Positions 1 to 7,602 of a stretch of DNA of 35,954 bases are shown here, piece by piece. Numbering within the stretch: position 1 is the first letter of the stretch; each line of letters opens with the position of its first letter. The position numbers were made by a program, and so were the translations under genes. The stretch spans positions 1 to 35,954 of the forward strand of contig CAMMSL010000022.1 in assembly GCA_946499505.1 (NCBI GenBank). Direction: 5' to 3'. The notes under the pieces were generated by a model. The model worked only from the letters and a program-made list of their open reading frames with translations, was not told the origin of the DNA and did no database searches. The stretch is from an uncultured Lachnoclostridium sp. GTDB lineage: Bacteria; Bacillota; Clostridia; Lachnospirales; Lachnospiraceae.

Positions 1-58
1 GTTAGCAATACCTGTCTCCTGGCGGATACTTTGCTAATACGAAAAATACGAATTTGAT

Positions 59-841
59 TTACAGAAAAATCTCTGCTTTCTTATCGCTCTGGCAGACTTT
101 CTTGAGTTTCCCTTCAGCTACTTTCATTTTCAGTGAATTTACGCTCCTTGCGTTCTGCTTACAGACGCGGACGCATTTCATGCAGCCGATACATTTTTTT
201 GTATCTGTCTTTTTCGGCTCTTTTATCGGGATTGCTCCCGCCGGACAGACTTTGGCGCAGGCGCCGCACAAGGTACACATATTTGCGTCTGCTTTCGGAA
301 AGAGGACGTTTTTGCCATATTTCTTGTAAGGTGTATTGCCGGGCACCTGAATGTTGATATGATCGAAGGATTCTTCCTTTCTGATCCTGCGGTTAAGTTC
401 CACACCATATTCAGCTATGGTCTTCAGATCTGCTTTATTCGGTCTTCTCGAGCCGATCGTCGGTACGATGGAGTGCTCTGCCGGAAATGCTGCAGCGCCG
501 ATGACTTTAAAGCCGCGGTTCTCCACTTCTGTCTTCAGTTCCAGAAGAGCGTCTTCGTATTCGCGGCATCCGTATGTAGCGATCAGGGCAGCGGGGGTGT
601 TGTCGCCTGAGATATTCTGGAGATACTCCATGAAAAGCGCAGGCACTCGTCCGTAATACACCGGGATCGCGAAGATGGCAAAATCATTATGAGCAAACTT
701 TAATGTCGGTTTCTTCTCTTTGTAAACAGAAAAATCGAAAGATACGGATTTCAGGTCAATGCTTCGGGCAGCTTCCATGACTGCTTTTCTTGTTGCGCCT
801 GTCGGACTGAAATAGACAAGCTTCAGTTCATTCATTTTCAT
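59..841 (-). CDS. EFR1-type flavodoxin/2x[4Fe-4S] ferredoxin protein
   Basis: A 260-residue protein joining an N-terminal flavodoxin-like domain to a C-terminal ferredoxin. The start LKLVYFSPTGATRKAV is an FMN phosphate-binding loop of the flavodoxin type. Near the C-terminus are two 4Fe-4S motifs, CTLCGACAKVCP and CIGCMKCVRVCKQ. This arrangement is that of the EFR1 family, thought to move electrons in the cytoplasm of anaerobes; the partner is not known. I chose the ATG at 841 because an AAAGGAG ribosome site lies at 851-857. The open frame runs upstream to 922, but that extension has no ribosome site and no family resemblance. It stands alone, divergent from the GntR operon. Family call is firm; the physiological role is unknown. 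Confidence 0.9.
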   Translation of the reverse strand: MKMNELKLVYFSPTGATRKAVMEAARSIDLKSVSFDFSVYKEKKPTLKFAHNDFAIFAIPVYYGRVPALFMEYLQNISGDNTPAALIATYGCREYEDALLELKTEVENRGFKVIGAAAFPAEHSIVPTIGSRRPNKADLKTIAEYGVELNRRIRKEESFDHINIQVPGNTPYKKYGKNVLFPKADANMCTLCGACAKVCPAGAIPIKEPKKTDTKKCIGCMKCVRVCKQNARSVNSLKMKVAEGKLKKVCQSDKKAEIFL

Positions 842-972
842 AAAACAAAACTCCTTTGTATGTATTTGATCTTCCGTCAGATAGACAGACATCTGAGTAC
901 GGAAGTCATAATCCGGTAACAACTATGATAGCATACTATGTGAAAAAATGCACGGTATTCGGGAAAAAGCTA

Positions 973-1004
973 TTGTATTAATTGTACTATATGATATAAT
1001 ACAA
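973..1004 (+). promoter_or_regulatory. Promoter with overlapping inverted repeat, probable GntR operator
   Basis: A perfect -10 TATAAT lies at 995-1000 and a -35-like TTGTAT at 973-978, with a 16-base spacer. The same stretch holds an inverted repeat with arms TTGTATTA (973-980) and TAATACAA (997-1004), so the arms cover both promoter boxes. YtrA-type GntR repressors commonly control their own operon, so this is a likely autoregulatory operator for the gene at 1073. That role is inferred. Confidence 0.55.
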
Positions 1005-1072
1005 AACAACAAAGGCAGAAGACGCATTTGATACGGGATCGGAAAGAGTTGTGAAGAAAAGAGGTAGTCTGT

Positions 1073-1459
1073 ATGATACTTAAGATCGATATGTCGGGTG
1101 AGATTCCCATTTATATCCAGCTCAGAAACGAGATAGTCAAGGGAATCGGCAGGGGAGAACTGGCGCCGGGAGAGAACCTGCCCACGGTGCGGCAGCTTGC
1201 ATCGGAGCTGGGTGTCAATACGATGACGGTGAGCAAAGCGTACCAGCTTCTGAAATCCGAAGGGTTTATCGAGACAGACCGGCGTAAAGGGGCTGTTGTT
1301 AAGCCGGCGCAGGCTATGGGTGAAGCAGCGGAAGCCGGATACAGGGAGCATCTGGAAGATGAGCTGGAGCTTTTGAGCGCCGAGGCAAAATTGCGAGGCC
1401 TGAAGCGGGAGGACTTTCTGAGGCTGTGTGAAGATGCATTTGCGGAGATGGGGGTGTAG
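1073..1459 (+). CDS. GntR family transcriptional regulator, YtrA subfamily
   Basis: A 128-residue DNA-binding protein. Residues about 8-75 form the GntR winged helix: PIYIQLRNEIVKGI, then LPTVRQLASELGVNTMTVSKAY as the helix-turn-helix, then EGFIETDRRKGAVV as the wing. The remaining roughly 50 residues are helical with no large effector domain, which is the short YtrA layout. Such proteins usually repress an adjacent membrane-protein or ABC-transporter operon. The next gene begins 3 bases after the stop, so the two are co-transcribed. The start ATG is preceded by a GAAAAGAGG ribosome site. The inverted repeat at 973-1004 is the likely operator. The signal sensed is not visible. Confidence 0.92.
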   Translation: MILKIDMSGEIPIYIQLRNEIVKGIGRGELAPGENLPTVRQLASELGVNTMTVSKAYQLLKSEGFIETDRRKGAVVKPAQAMGEAAEAGYREHLEDELELLSAEAKLRGLKREDFLRLCEDAFAEMGV

Positions 1460-1462
1460 GCA

Positions 1463-2890
1463 ATGTTTATGTTTCTCATGTTCGCGTTGATCGACCTTGT
1501 TGTCATCGGTATTTTCTATGCAGTTTATGGAACGAAACGGAAATATTCCGAGGGAATGCTTCTTGGGGTGCATCTGCCGCAGAGCGCGGCGGAGAGTGAG
1601 GAAGTCACGGCCTTTATGGCACGGTATCGCAGAAACACGAAGATATTCTACGCGGTAAACGTGGTGATCAGTACTGCCGTCTGTGCGTTCTGTTTCTGGT
1701 ACATCTCTGTTTTTATGATCGTATGGTCGGTATGGCTGCTGGAATTCTGCGTCGGGGCTATGGCGCTTCTGTATGGAAACCATCGGAAACTGTATGATAT
1801 GAAAGTGGAGAAAGGATGGATCGGGAGCGGCGGAAGCCGGATCATGGCAGTGGATACGAAAGCGGCGGTCCAGTCCGGCAGGATGGGATTGTCCCCGTGG
1901 TGGCACCTGCTTTTCTGCGCGTTGATCCTGATGCCGTGCATCGATACAGATATCAGAAAATATCTGATAACGTCCGACGACGGCTGGATATTTCCGGTCA
2001 CGGGGATCCTCATCAGCCTCACCTTCGGTATCCTGCATATTGCCATACTCAGGATGCGCAATAAAGTGTACAGCGAGGATTCCGGTCTGAACGTAGAAGT
2101 CAACCGGATGCAGAAAAATGTATGGTCATGGTCGCTGACCGGGAGCAGTCTGTTTAATGCGGCGGCGTATCTCGTTGTAGTGTCCGGTATCGATGAGACT
2201 GGATGGATCAGTACGGGTGTGCTTGTGATTTACAGCATTATGGAGGCCATACCGGGATTCTTCCTGATCGGCGGATTTTTCTATATGCGCAGCCGGAAAG
2301 AAAAGCTGCTTCAGAAAAATGTCCGGCCGCTGTATATTGACGATGATGTGTACTGGAAGAACGGCTGGTACAGCAATCCCAATGACAAGCGTCTGATAGT
2401 CCAGGACTGGGCGTGTTCATGGAACTACACGACAAATATGGCGAAACCTGCGGGAAAGATCTTTATGTTTCTGGCTATTGTATTCGTGGCGGTATGTCTG
2501 GTATGGGGGTGCGTTGAGATGTGGAAGATTGATTTTGTCCCCATCGAGGTGGATCCGACAGGTACGAAGGTAGAAATCACATCGGGATATTCAGATTACG
2601 ACATAGCCTATGACGATATCACGGGTGTGGAACTGCTGGACAGTCTTCCGGATGATGATTACCGGAGAATTAACGGCGGGGAAGATCGGCATAAGATGAT
2701 GGGCAGATTTAAAGGCGAAAAAACAGGAAAATGCCGGATGTATCTGTATGTCGGATATACGCCTGTTCTGGAGATCATGACAGAAGACGGGCCAGTGTAT
2801 GTGAACAGCAGAGACGGGCAGGAAACAGAGGAGTGGATGCGTGAAATAATGCGGCAGGTTCAGCCTGCGCCATTCGGAAAAACGCACTGA
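1463..2890 (+). CDS. Multi-pass membrane protein, DUF5808/DUF1648-like
   Basis: A 475-residue integral membrane protein of unknown function. It starts with a hydrophobic segment (FLMFALIDLVVIGIFYAVYG) and has further membrane segments at roughly 65-85, 90-105, 150-170, 180-200, 225-245, 250-275 and 335-355. Around residues 290-325 lies RPLYIDDDVYWKNGWY followed by SNPNDKRLIVQ, the pattern I associate with DUF5808. After the last membrane segment comes a soluble, strand-rich C-terminal part that could be a PH-like domain. It follows the GntR gene by 3 bases, matching the common pairing of a YtrA-type repressor with a membrane protein. The last codons lie inside an inverted copy of the trp-region repeat, so the C-terminal residues may have come from that element. 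No enzyme motif is visible. Confidence 0.8.
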   Translation: MFMFLMFALIDLVVIGIFYAVYGTKRKYSEGMLLGVHLPQSAAESEEVTAFMARYRRNTKIFYAVNVVISTAVCAFCFWYISVFMIVWSVWLLEFCVGAMALLYGNHRKLYDMKVEKGWIGSGGSRIMAVDTKAAVQSGRMGLSPWWHLLFCALILMPCIDTDIRKYLITSDDGWIFPVTGILISLTFGILHIAILRMRNKVYSEDSGLNVEVNRMQKNVWSWSLTGSSLFNAAAYLVVVSGIDETGWISTGVLVIYSIMEAIPGFFLIGGFFYMRSRKEKLLQKNVRPLYIDDDVYWKNGWYSNPNDKRLIVQDWACSWNYTTNMAKPAGKIFMFLAIVFVAVCLVWGCVEMWKIDFVPIEVDPTGTKVEITSGYSDYDIAYDDITGVELLDSLPDDDYRRINGGEDRHKMMGRFKGEKTGKCRMYLYVGYTPVLEIMTEDGPVYVNSRDGQETEEWMREIMRQVQPAPFGKTH

Positions 2891-2911
2891 CGTGCTTACT
2901 GCGGCAGTGCC
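2858..2911 (-). repeat. Interspersed repeat, copy A (inverted, partial)
   Basis: The reverse complement of this stretch reads GCCGCAGTAAGCACGTCAGT, then CCGAATGGCGCAGGCTGAAC a little further on. It closely matches copy B at 3375-3445, but in the opposite orientation. The left half of the cloverleaf is degenerate here. The copy covers the last 11 codons and the stop of the preceding membrane-protein gene and ends about 38 bases before the trp promoter. Confidence 0.75.
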
Positions 2912-2948
2912 ATGAACTGTACTGTTGCAAAAAATATCTAAAAATTTC

Positions 2949-2978
2949 TTGACAGCTCCGGTTGTCTGGTGGTAAGAT
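2949..2978 (+). promoter_or_regulatory. Promoter of the trp operon leader
   Basis: A perfect -35 TTGACA lies at 2949-2954 and a -10 TAAGAT at 2973-2978, with an 18-base spacer. Transcription would start near 2985, just before the T-box leader. It is the only good promoter between the membrane-protein gene and trpE. Confidence 0.7.
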
Positions 2979-2984
2979 GCACAA

Positions 2985-3282
2985 AACGAAATATATTTAA
3001 ACCGTTGATGCGGAGATCAAAGTATTCATGCGCGCACAGAGAGTCCGGGTGGGTGAGAGCCGGGTCGAGATGCAGTTTACCAAATGGACCGCGGAGGGCG
3101 CAGTCAAAGGGAGATGATCCTGAGTATTCTGCGACGTGTGGGCATACGTCAGTTGCCGGGGATATGCTGGTATCTCGCAGAGCGCACGGGGAAACCGTGA
3201 ATCAAGGTGGCACCGCGGAAATTATATTTGATGAATTTACCGTCCTTGACAGAATAATTATATTCTGTCAGGGACTTTTTTT
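2985..3282 (+). promoter_or_regulatory. T-box leader, tryptophan specific, upstream of trpE
   Basis: The antiterminator T-box sequence AAGGTGGCACCGCGG lies at 3204-3218 and is followed by a strong terminator at 3242-3282. The upstream stem I region carries GAGAGTCCGGGTGGGTGAGAG (near 3041-3060), then the specifier TGG at 3085-3087 followed by A. TGG is the Trp codon, which fits the operon downstream. In T-box control, uncharged tRNA-Trp pairs with the specifier and with the T-box bulge and prevents termination, so the operon is read when Trp is scarce. The specifier was placed by eye; the rest of the leader is unambiguous. Confidence 0.93.
3242..3282 (+). terminator. T-box regulated terminator of the trp leader
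   Basis: A perfect stem of at least 14 bp pairs GTCCTTGACAGAAT (3242-3255) with ATTCTGTCAGGGAC (3262-3275), followed by seven T residues at 3276-3282. It is the conditional terminator of the tryptophan T-box. Confidence 0.9.
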
Positions 3283-3311
3283 GTATCGTAGTTCAGCCAT
3301 CTGATGACGGG

Positions 3312-3346
3312 AGTCGGATTTATGCTTGCATAAGAATCCGGCGACT
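3312..3346 (+). other. Imperfect hairpin between T-box and trpE
   Basis: The two arms (3312-3325 and 3328-3346) pair as AGTC/GACT, GGATT/AATCC and TATGC/GCATA with two small bulges and a TT loop. No T-run follows, so it is not an intrinsic terminator. It belongs to the 279-base stretch from the leader terminator to trpE (3283-3561). That stretch also holds repeat copy B and a repeat fragment, and no gene. Confidence 0.5.
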
Positions 3347-3374
3347 GTCAGTCAGATGAGCAGAGCGCCTGTCA

Positions 3375-3445
3375 ATGAGCAAAACAGCGGCGCAGCCGCA
3401 GTAAGCACGTCAGTGCGGTTTTGCGAATGGCGCGTGCTGAACGGA
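3375..3445 (+). repeat. Interspersed cloverleaf repeat, copy B
   Basis: A 71-base unit that recurs at 6701-6771 and, inverted, at 2858-2911. It can fold as a three-way junction. The outer stem is GCAAAAC (3379-3385) with GTTTTGC (3418-3424). The first inner hairpin is GCGGC (3387-3391) with GCCGC (3395-3399). The second is GCAC (3405-3408) with GTGC (3413-3416). A conserved tail GCGAATGGCGCGTGCTGAAC follows. It is non-coding and lies in the trp transcript after the T-box terminator. It resembles REP or MITE-like elements, but no known family was recognised. Confidence 0.75.
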
Positions 3446-3465
3446 CATTTGCAGGGCGACGGACA

Positions 3466-3485
3466 GCGAATGGCGCGGGCTGAAC
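3466..3485 (+). repeat. Tail fragment of the cloverleaf repeat
   Basis: GCGAATGGCGCGGGCTGAAC repeats the tail of copy B (3423-3442) with one base changed, and is identical in its last 14 bases to the tail of copy C. The hairpin part is missing, so this is a tandem remnant of a second unit. Confidence 0.6.
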
Positions 3486-3561
3486 AATTGCTTTATCTCC
3501 GGCAGAATGAACAGTAGCAATCCAGTAATTAACAGCATCACAGTCAAAAGGAGGAGACCAG

Positions 3562-5067
3562 ATGAAAAATATGCTTGAAACATTGCAATCCTATGCAGAT
3601 GCCGGGATGTATAAAAGAGTTCCCGTGAGCAGAGAACTGTATGCAGATGCATTTACCCCTGTGGAAGTCATGCGTACGCTCCGTGCGGCGAGCCGGCATT
3701 GTTATCTGCTGGAAAGCGCGGAGGACAAACAGCGCTGGGGAAGATATTCTTTTCTCGGATACGCCCCTACGATGGAGATCACGTGTACGGACGGTCATGT
3801 GATTATTACAGAGGGCGGTGAGGAGGAAGAGAAAGTCCGACGGGAGTTTGATACGGATCATCCGGGTGAAGTGCTCCGGAAGATACTGGAAGATTACAGA
3901 AGTCCGGTGATGAAGGAGATGCCGCCCTTTACCGGCGGTCTTGTGGGATACTTCTCCTACGATTATATGAAATATGGGGAACCGTCGCTCAAAGGTGTGC
4001 TGAACCGGAAGCGGGACGGGGAAAACGGGCAGGAATTCCGGGATATGGACCTGATGCTTTTTGACAAAGTGATTGTGTTTGACAATTACAGACAGAAGCT
4101 GCTCCTTATAACCGGCGTCAGCCTTACAGGTGATCTGGAGAAGAACTGCGTAAAAGCATTACAAGAACTGGACGATATGGAGCGGCTTATAAAGAGCGGA
4201 GCAAAAGCAGATTTCCGTCCTCTGGAACTGGAAGAGCCAAAGCCGGAGGCTGATCAGGAGACATACTGCAAAATGGTGGGGAAAGCGAAAGAATATATCA
4301 GAGACGGAGATATATTTCAGGTGGTACTTTCCAATCCCATGACGGCAAAGGCGAAGGGCAGTCTGTTTGATACGTACCGGGTCTTAAGGACAACGAATCC
4401 GTCGCCCTATATGTTCTACTTCTCCAGTGACGACATCGAGGTGGCCGGGGCGTCTCCCGAGACGCTGGCAAGACTGGAGAACGGACGCCTGTATACATTT
4501 CCCCTTGCGGGGACAAGACCGAGGGGAAAGACGGAAGAGGAAGACCGGCAGCTGGAAAGGGAGCTCCTAAGCGACGAGAAAGAGCTGGCAGAACACAATA
4601 TGCTGGTAGACCTTGGAAGAAATGATATCGGGAAGATCAGTAAACCGGGAACCGTACACGCAGAAAAATATATGGAGATCCAGAGATTTTCCCATGTGAT
4701 GCACATCGGTTCCACTGTCTCGGGAGAGATCAGGCCGGAGAAGGACGGTGTGGACGTCATCGACGCGATCCTGCCGGCAGGCACACTTTCCGGGGCACCG
4801 AAGATCCGGGCCTGCGAGATCATCGCAGAGCTGGAGCACAGCAAGAGAGGAATTTACGGCGGGGCTGTCGGATATCTGGACTTTACGGGAAATATTGACA
4901 CCTGCATTTCAATCAGGCTGGCCTATAAGAAAAACGGACGTATCTGTGTACAGTCCGGAGCTGGGATCGTGGCGGACAGCGTCCCGGAAAATGAATTTAT
5001 GGAGTGCAGGAATAAGGCCGGCGCAGTGATCAAGGCGCTGCATATGGCGAAAGGAGGACTGGCATGA
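3562..5067 (+). CDS. trpE: Anthranilate synthase component I
   Basis: A 501-residue chorismate-using subunit that makes anthranilate with ammonia supplied by TrpG, the first step of tryptophan synthesis. The N-terminal lobe carries LLES at residues 49-52, the usual tryptophan feedback-binding motif. The C-terminal chorismate-binding half has GTRPRGKTEEED, ELAEHNMLVDLGRNDIGKI and the late GAPKIRACEII and GIYGGAVGYLDF motifs. Length is normal. The ATG follows a very strong AAGGAGGAG ribosome site. The stop overlaps the trpG start by 4 bases, so translation is probably coupled. It is controlled by the Trp T-box upstream. The LLES motif and the gene order make trpE far more likely than the pabB paralogue. 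Confidence 0.97.
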   Translation: MKNMLETLQSYADAGMYKRVPVSRELYADAFTPVEVMRTLRAASRHCYLLESAEDKQRWGRYSFLGYAPTMEITCTDGHVIITEGGEEEEKVRREFDTDHPGEVLRKILEDYRSPVMKEMPPFTGGLVGYFSYDYMKYGEPSLKGVLNRKRDGENGQEFRDMDLMLFDKVIVFDNYRQKLLLITGVSLTGDLEKNCVKALQELDDMERLIKSGAKADFRPLELEEPKPEADQETYCKMVGKAKEYIRDGDIFQVVLSNPMTAKAKGSLFDTYRVLRTTNPSPYMFYFSSDDIEVAGASPETLARLENGRLYTFPLAGTRPRGKTEEEDRQLERELLSDEKELAEHNMLVDLGRNDIGKISKPGTVHAEKYMEIQRFSHVMHIGSTVSGEIRPEKDGVDVIDAILPAGTLSGAPKIRACEIIAELEHSKRGIYGGAVGYLDFTGNIDTCISIRLAYKKNGRICVQSGAGIVADSVPENEFMECRNKAGAVIKALHMAKGGLA

Positions 5068-5633
5068 TACTTTTGATCGATAATTACGACAGCTTTGTTT
5101 ATAACCTGTATCAGTTCCTCGCAGTGGAAGATCCGGATGTAAGGCTGGTGAGAAATGACAGGATCACACCGGAGGAGGCGCTCGCTTTGAAGCCGGACGC
5201 CATCGTCATTTCCCCCGGCCCGGGAAAACCTTCAGATGCAGGCGTCTGTATCGAATTGATCCGTCAATTGAAGGGCAGGATACCGATCCTGGGCGTGTGT
5301 CTCGGACATCAGGCGATCGGGGAGGCATTCGGAGCAACAGTCACGCATGCATCGCAACTGATGCATGGCAAGACTTCTCTGCTGACAGATGTGGCGGACG
5401 ACGTCATTTTTAAAGGAATAAAGAAGCCGATACAGGTGGCCAGATACCATTCCCTGTCAGTGCAGGAGAACACGTTTCCGGAAGAACTGGAAGTGACGGC
5501 GCGAAGTGAGGATGGAGAGATCATGGCGATGCGGCATAGAGAATATCCCATATATGGACTGCAGTTTCACCCCGAATCGGTGATGACGCCGGACGGCCCC
5601 GCGATGATACGGAACTTTCTGGCGGCGGTATAA
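5064..5633 (+). CDS. trpG: Anthranilate synthase component II, glutamine amidotransferase
   Basis: A 189-residue class I glutamine amidotransferase that releases ammonia for TrpE. The nucleophile is Cys79 in GVCLGHQAIGEAFG, and the His-Glu pair is H169/E171 in LQFHPES. The oxyanion region is SPGPGKPSDAG. The ATG overlaps the trpE stop (ATGA). The protein is not fused to TrpD, unlike in enterobacteria. Sharing with para-aminobenzoate synthesis cannot be excluded from sequence alone, because no pab genes are in view. Confidence 0.96.
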   Translation: MILLIDNYDSFVYNLYQFLAVEDPDVRLVRNDRITPEEALALKPDAIVISPGPGKPSDAGVCIELIRQLKGRIPILGVCLGHQAIGEAFGATVTHASQLMHGKTSLLTDVADDVIFKGIKKPIQVARYHSLSVQENTFPEELEVTARSEDGEIMAMRHREYPIYGLQFHPESVMTPDGPAMIRNFLAAV

Positions 5634-5677
5634 GGTAAAAACAACGAAAATCAAACAGCTATAGGAGGATTACAGAT

Positions 5678-6691
5678 ATGATTAAAGAGGCAATTATCAA
5701 ACTTTCACAGAAACAGGACCTGACATACGAAGAGGCGGAACAGGTTATGGATGAGATCATGGAAGGAAAGGCGACGGATGTGCAGAAATCCGCTTACCTT
5801 ACCGCATTGTCCATGAAAGGAGAGACGATCGACGAGATCACGGCGTCTGCTGCGGGAATGCGTTCCCACTGTGTCAAGCTGCTCCACAATATGAATGTGC
5901 TGGAGATCGTAGGGACGGGCGGAGACGGGGCCAACTCCTTTAATATCTCCACCACGGCATCCATGGTCATCGCGGCGGCGGGCGTCCCGGTGGCAAAGCA
6001 CGGCAACCGGGCGGCGTCTTCCAAGTCAGGGGCAGCGGATGTGCTGGAGGCGCTGGGCGTAAAGATCGATCTTCCGCCGGAGAAGAGCGCCGAGCTCCTG
6101 AAGAAGATCAACATTTGTTTCCTGTTTGCACAGAACTATCACATTGCCATGAAGTATGTGGCGCCTATCCGGAAGGAACTGGGAATCCGTACGGTATTCA
6201 ATATTTTAGGACCGCTGTCCAATCCGGCGGGAGCCAATATGGAGCTGATGGGAGTTTACGAGCAGGAGCTGGTAGAGCCGCTGGCACAGGTTATGGCAAA
6301 GCTGGGCGTTGTCCGCGGCATGGTCGTCTACGGACAGGATAAGCTGGATGAGATCTCCATGAGCGCACCTACATCTATCTGTGAGATCAGGGATGGATGG
6401 TTCCAGTCCTATGAGATCACACCGGAGCAGTTCGGGTATATACGGTGCGAGAAGTCAGAACTTACAGGAGGCACGCCGGAGGAAAATGCACAGATCACGA
6501 GAGATATTCTCTCCGGGAAAGAGCGCGGGGCAAAGCGCTGCGCTGTGTGTCTGAATGCGGGGGCGGCGATCTATATTGCAGGCAAAGCGGCATCCATCGA
6601 AGAGGGTGTGCGAAAAGCAGAGCAGCTCATTGACGACGGACTTGCAATGAAGAAGCTGGAGGAATTTATCGACAACAGTACAGCCATCTGA
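5678..6691 (+). CDS. trpD: Anthranilate phosphoribosyltransferase
   Basis: A 337-residue enzyme that joins anthranilate to phosphoribosyl pyrophosphate. It has the glycine-rich GTGGDG loop at residues 79-84 followed by [10 protein letters not shown], then [21 protein letters not shown], and [28 protein letters not shown], which is typical of the family. An AGGAGG ribosome site lies 12-17 bases before the ATG. The gene follows trpG by 44 bases. The sequence CAGCCATCTGATG at its stop also occurs at 3294-3306 beside repeat copy B. The downstream spacer to trpC (104 bases) holds repeat copy C. Confidence 0.97.
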   Translation: MIKEAIIKLSQKQDLTYEEAEQVMDEIMEGKATDVQKSAYLTALSMKGETIDEITASAAGMRSHCVKLLHNMNVLEIVGTGGDGANSFNISTTASMVIAAAGVPVAKHGNRAASSKSGAADVLEALGVKIDLPPEKSAELLKKINICFLFAQNYHIAMKYVAPIRKELGIRTVFNILGPLSNPAGANMELMGVYEQELVEPLAQVMAKLGVVRGMVVYGQDKLDEISMSAPTSICEIRDGWFQSYEITPEQFGYIRCEKSELTGGTPEENAQITRDILSGKERGAKRCAVCLNAGAAIYIAGKAASIEEGVRKAEQLIDDGLAMKKLEEFIDNSTAI

Positions 6692-6700
6692 TGTCAGTAT

Positions 6701-6771
6701 ATGAGCAAAACAGCGGCGGCAGCCGCAATAAGCACATAGTGCGGTTTTGCGGATGGCGCGGGCTGAACGGA
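6701..6771 (+). repeat. Interspersed cloverleaf repeat, copy C
   Basis: A near copy of 3375-3445. The outer stem is GCAAAAC (6705-6711) with GTTTTGC (6744-6750). The inner hairpins are GCGGC/GCCGC (6713-6717 and 6722-6726) and GCAC/GTGC (6732-6735 and 6739-6742). Differences from copy B fall mainly in the loops and linkers, while all three stems are kept. It fills the spacer between trpD and trpC inside the trp transcript. Confidence 0.75.
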
Positions 6772-6795
6772 TATGTTTATTAAGGAGAACAGAAA

Positions 6796-7602
6796 ATGAA
6801 TATATTAGAGACGATCACGGAGAGGACCAGAGAGAGGATCCGGGAGCAGGCAAACCTGATCCCGCCGGCTGAGATGAGACGTATGGCGGAGGCCGTGCTC
6901 CGGGAAGAACAGATAGATGCGGTTCCGGCCTTTGAACGGGCGCTCCGCCGGCCGGGGATGTCCTTTATCTGCGAGGTGAAAAAAGCCTCCCCATCCAAAG
7001 GGATCATTGCGGAGGATTTCCCATACATGGATATTGCAAAAGATTATGAAGCTGCGGGCGCTTCGGCAATCTCCTGTCTGACAGAACCGTACTGGTTTCT
7101 GGGCAGCGATGTGTATCTGGAGGAGATCGCAGAGGCGGTGTCTATCCCCGTGCTCCGCAAGGATTTTATATGCAATGAATATATGATCTATCAGGCAAAG
7201 GCGCTGGGGGCCTCCGCGGTGCTCCTGATCTGCTCTGTACTGGACGATGGTGAACTGAGAGCATATCACCGGCTGACGGAGGAACTTCATATGTCGGCCC
7301 TTGTGGAAGCCCATGACGCCGGTGAAATCGAGCGGGCGAAACAGGCGGGCGCCCGGATCATCGGAGTGAACAACAGGAATCTGAAAGATTTCTCTGTGGA
7401 TATCAGCCACAGCGCCCAGCTGAGACGGCTGGCGGGAGAGGATACAGTGTTCGTCTCCGAGAGCGGCATCCGAGGGCCTGAAGATATGAAAGCTCTCTAT
7501 GAAAACGGCACAGACGCGGTACTGATCGGCGAGATGCTCATGCGTTCTCCTGACCGGCAGGCGGCGCTTAGAGCCCTCATGCAGGAGGATGCGGGAAGAT
7601 GA
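6796..7602 (+). CDS. trpC: Indole-3-glycerol phosphate synthase
   Basis: A 268-residue (beta/alpha)8-barrel enzyme that closes the indole ring. The signature FICEVKKASPSKG supplies Glu60 and Lys62. Later come VLRKDF with the catalytic lysine, ALVEAHDAGE, GVNNRNLKDF and VSESGI, each at an expected strand end. It is a separate protein, not fused to TrpF. A TAAGGAG ribosome site precedes the ATG. Its stop overlaps the trpF start by 4 bases. Confidence 0.97.
   Translation: MNILETITERTRERIREQANLIPPAEMRRMAEAVLREEQIDAVPAFERALRRPGMSFICEVKKASPSKGIIAEDFPYMDIAKDYEAAGASAISCLTEPYWFLGSDVYLEEIAEAVSIPVLRKDFICNEYMIYQAKALGASAVLLICSVLDDGELRAYHRLTEELHMSALVEAHDAGEIERAKQAGARIIGVNNRNLKDFSVDISHSAQLRRLAGEDTVFVSESGIRGPEDMKALYENGTDAVLIGEMLMRSPDRQAALRALMQEDAGR

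Noticed and set aside
1-58. Inverted repeat TTAGCAA/TTGCTAA as a terminator for the EFR1 gene.
   Set aside because: The stem is only about seven bases with a long loop, and the bases where a T-run should lie are outside the window.
842-922. Longer start for the EFR1 gene (27 extra residues).
   Set aside because: No ribosome site before 922, whereas AAAGGAG at 851-857 stands correctly before the ATG at 841; the extra residues do not resemble a flavodoxin.
923-2038. A 371-residue open frame on the minus strand opposite the GntR and membrane-protein genes.
   Set aside because: It lies opposite two convincing genes, its composition is histidine-, arginine- and cysteine-rich as antisense frames of GC-rich genes tend to be, and no domain is recognisable.
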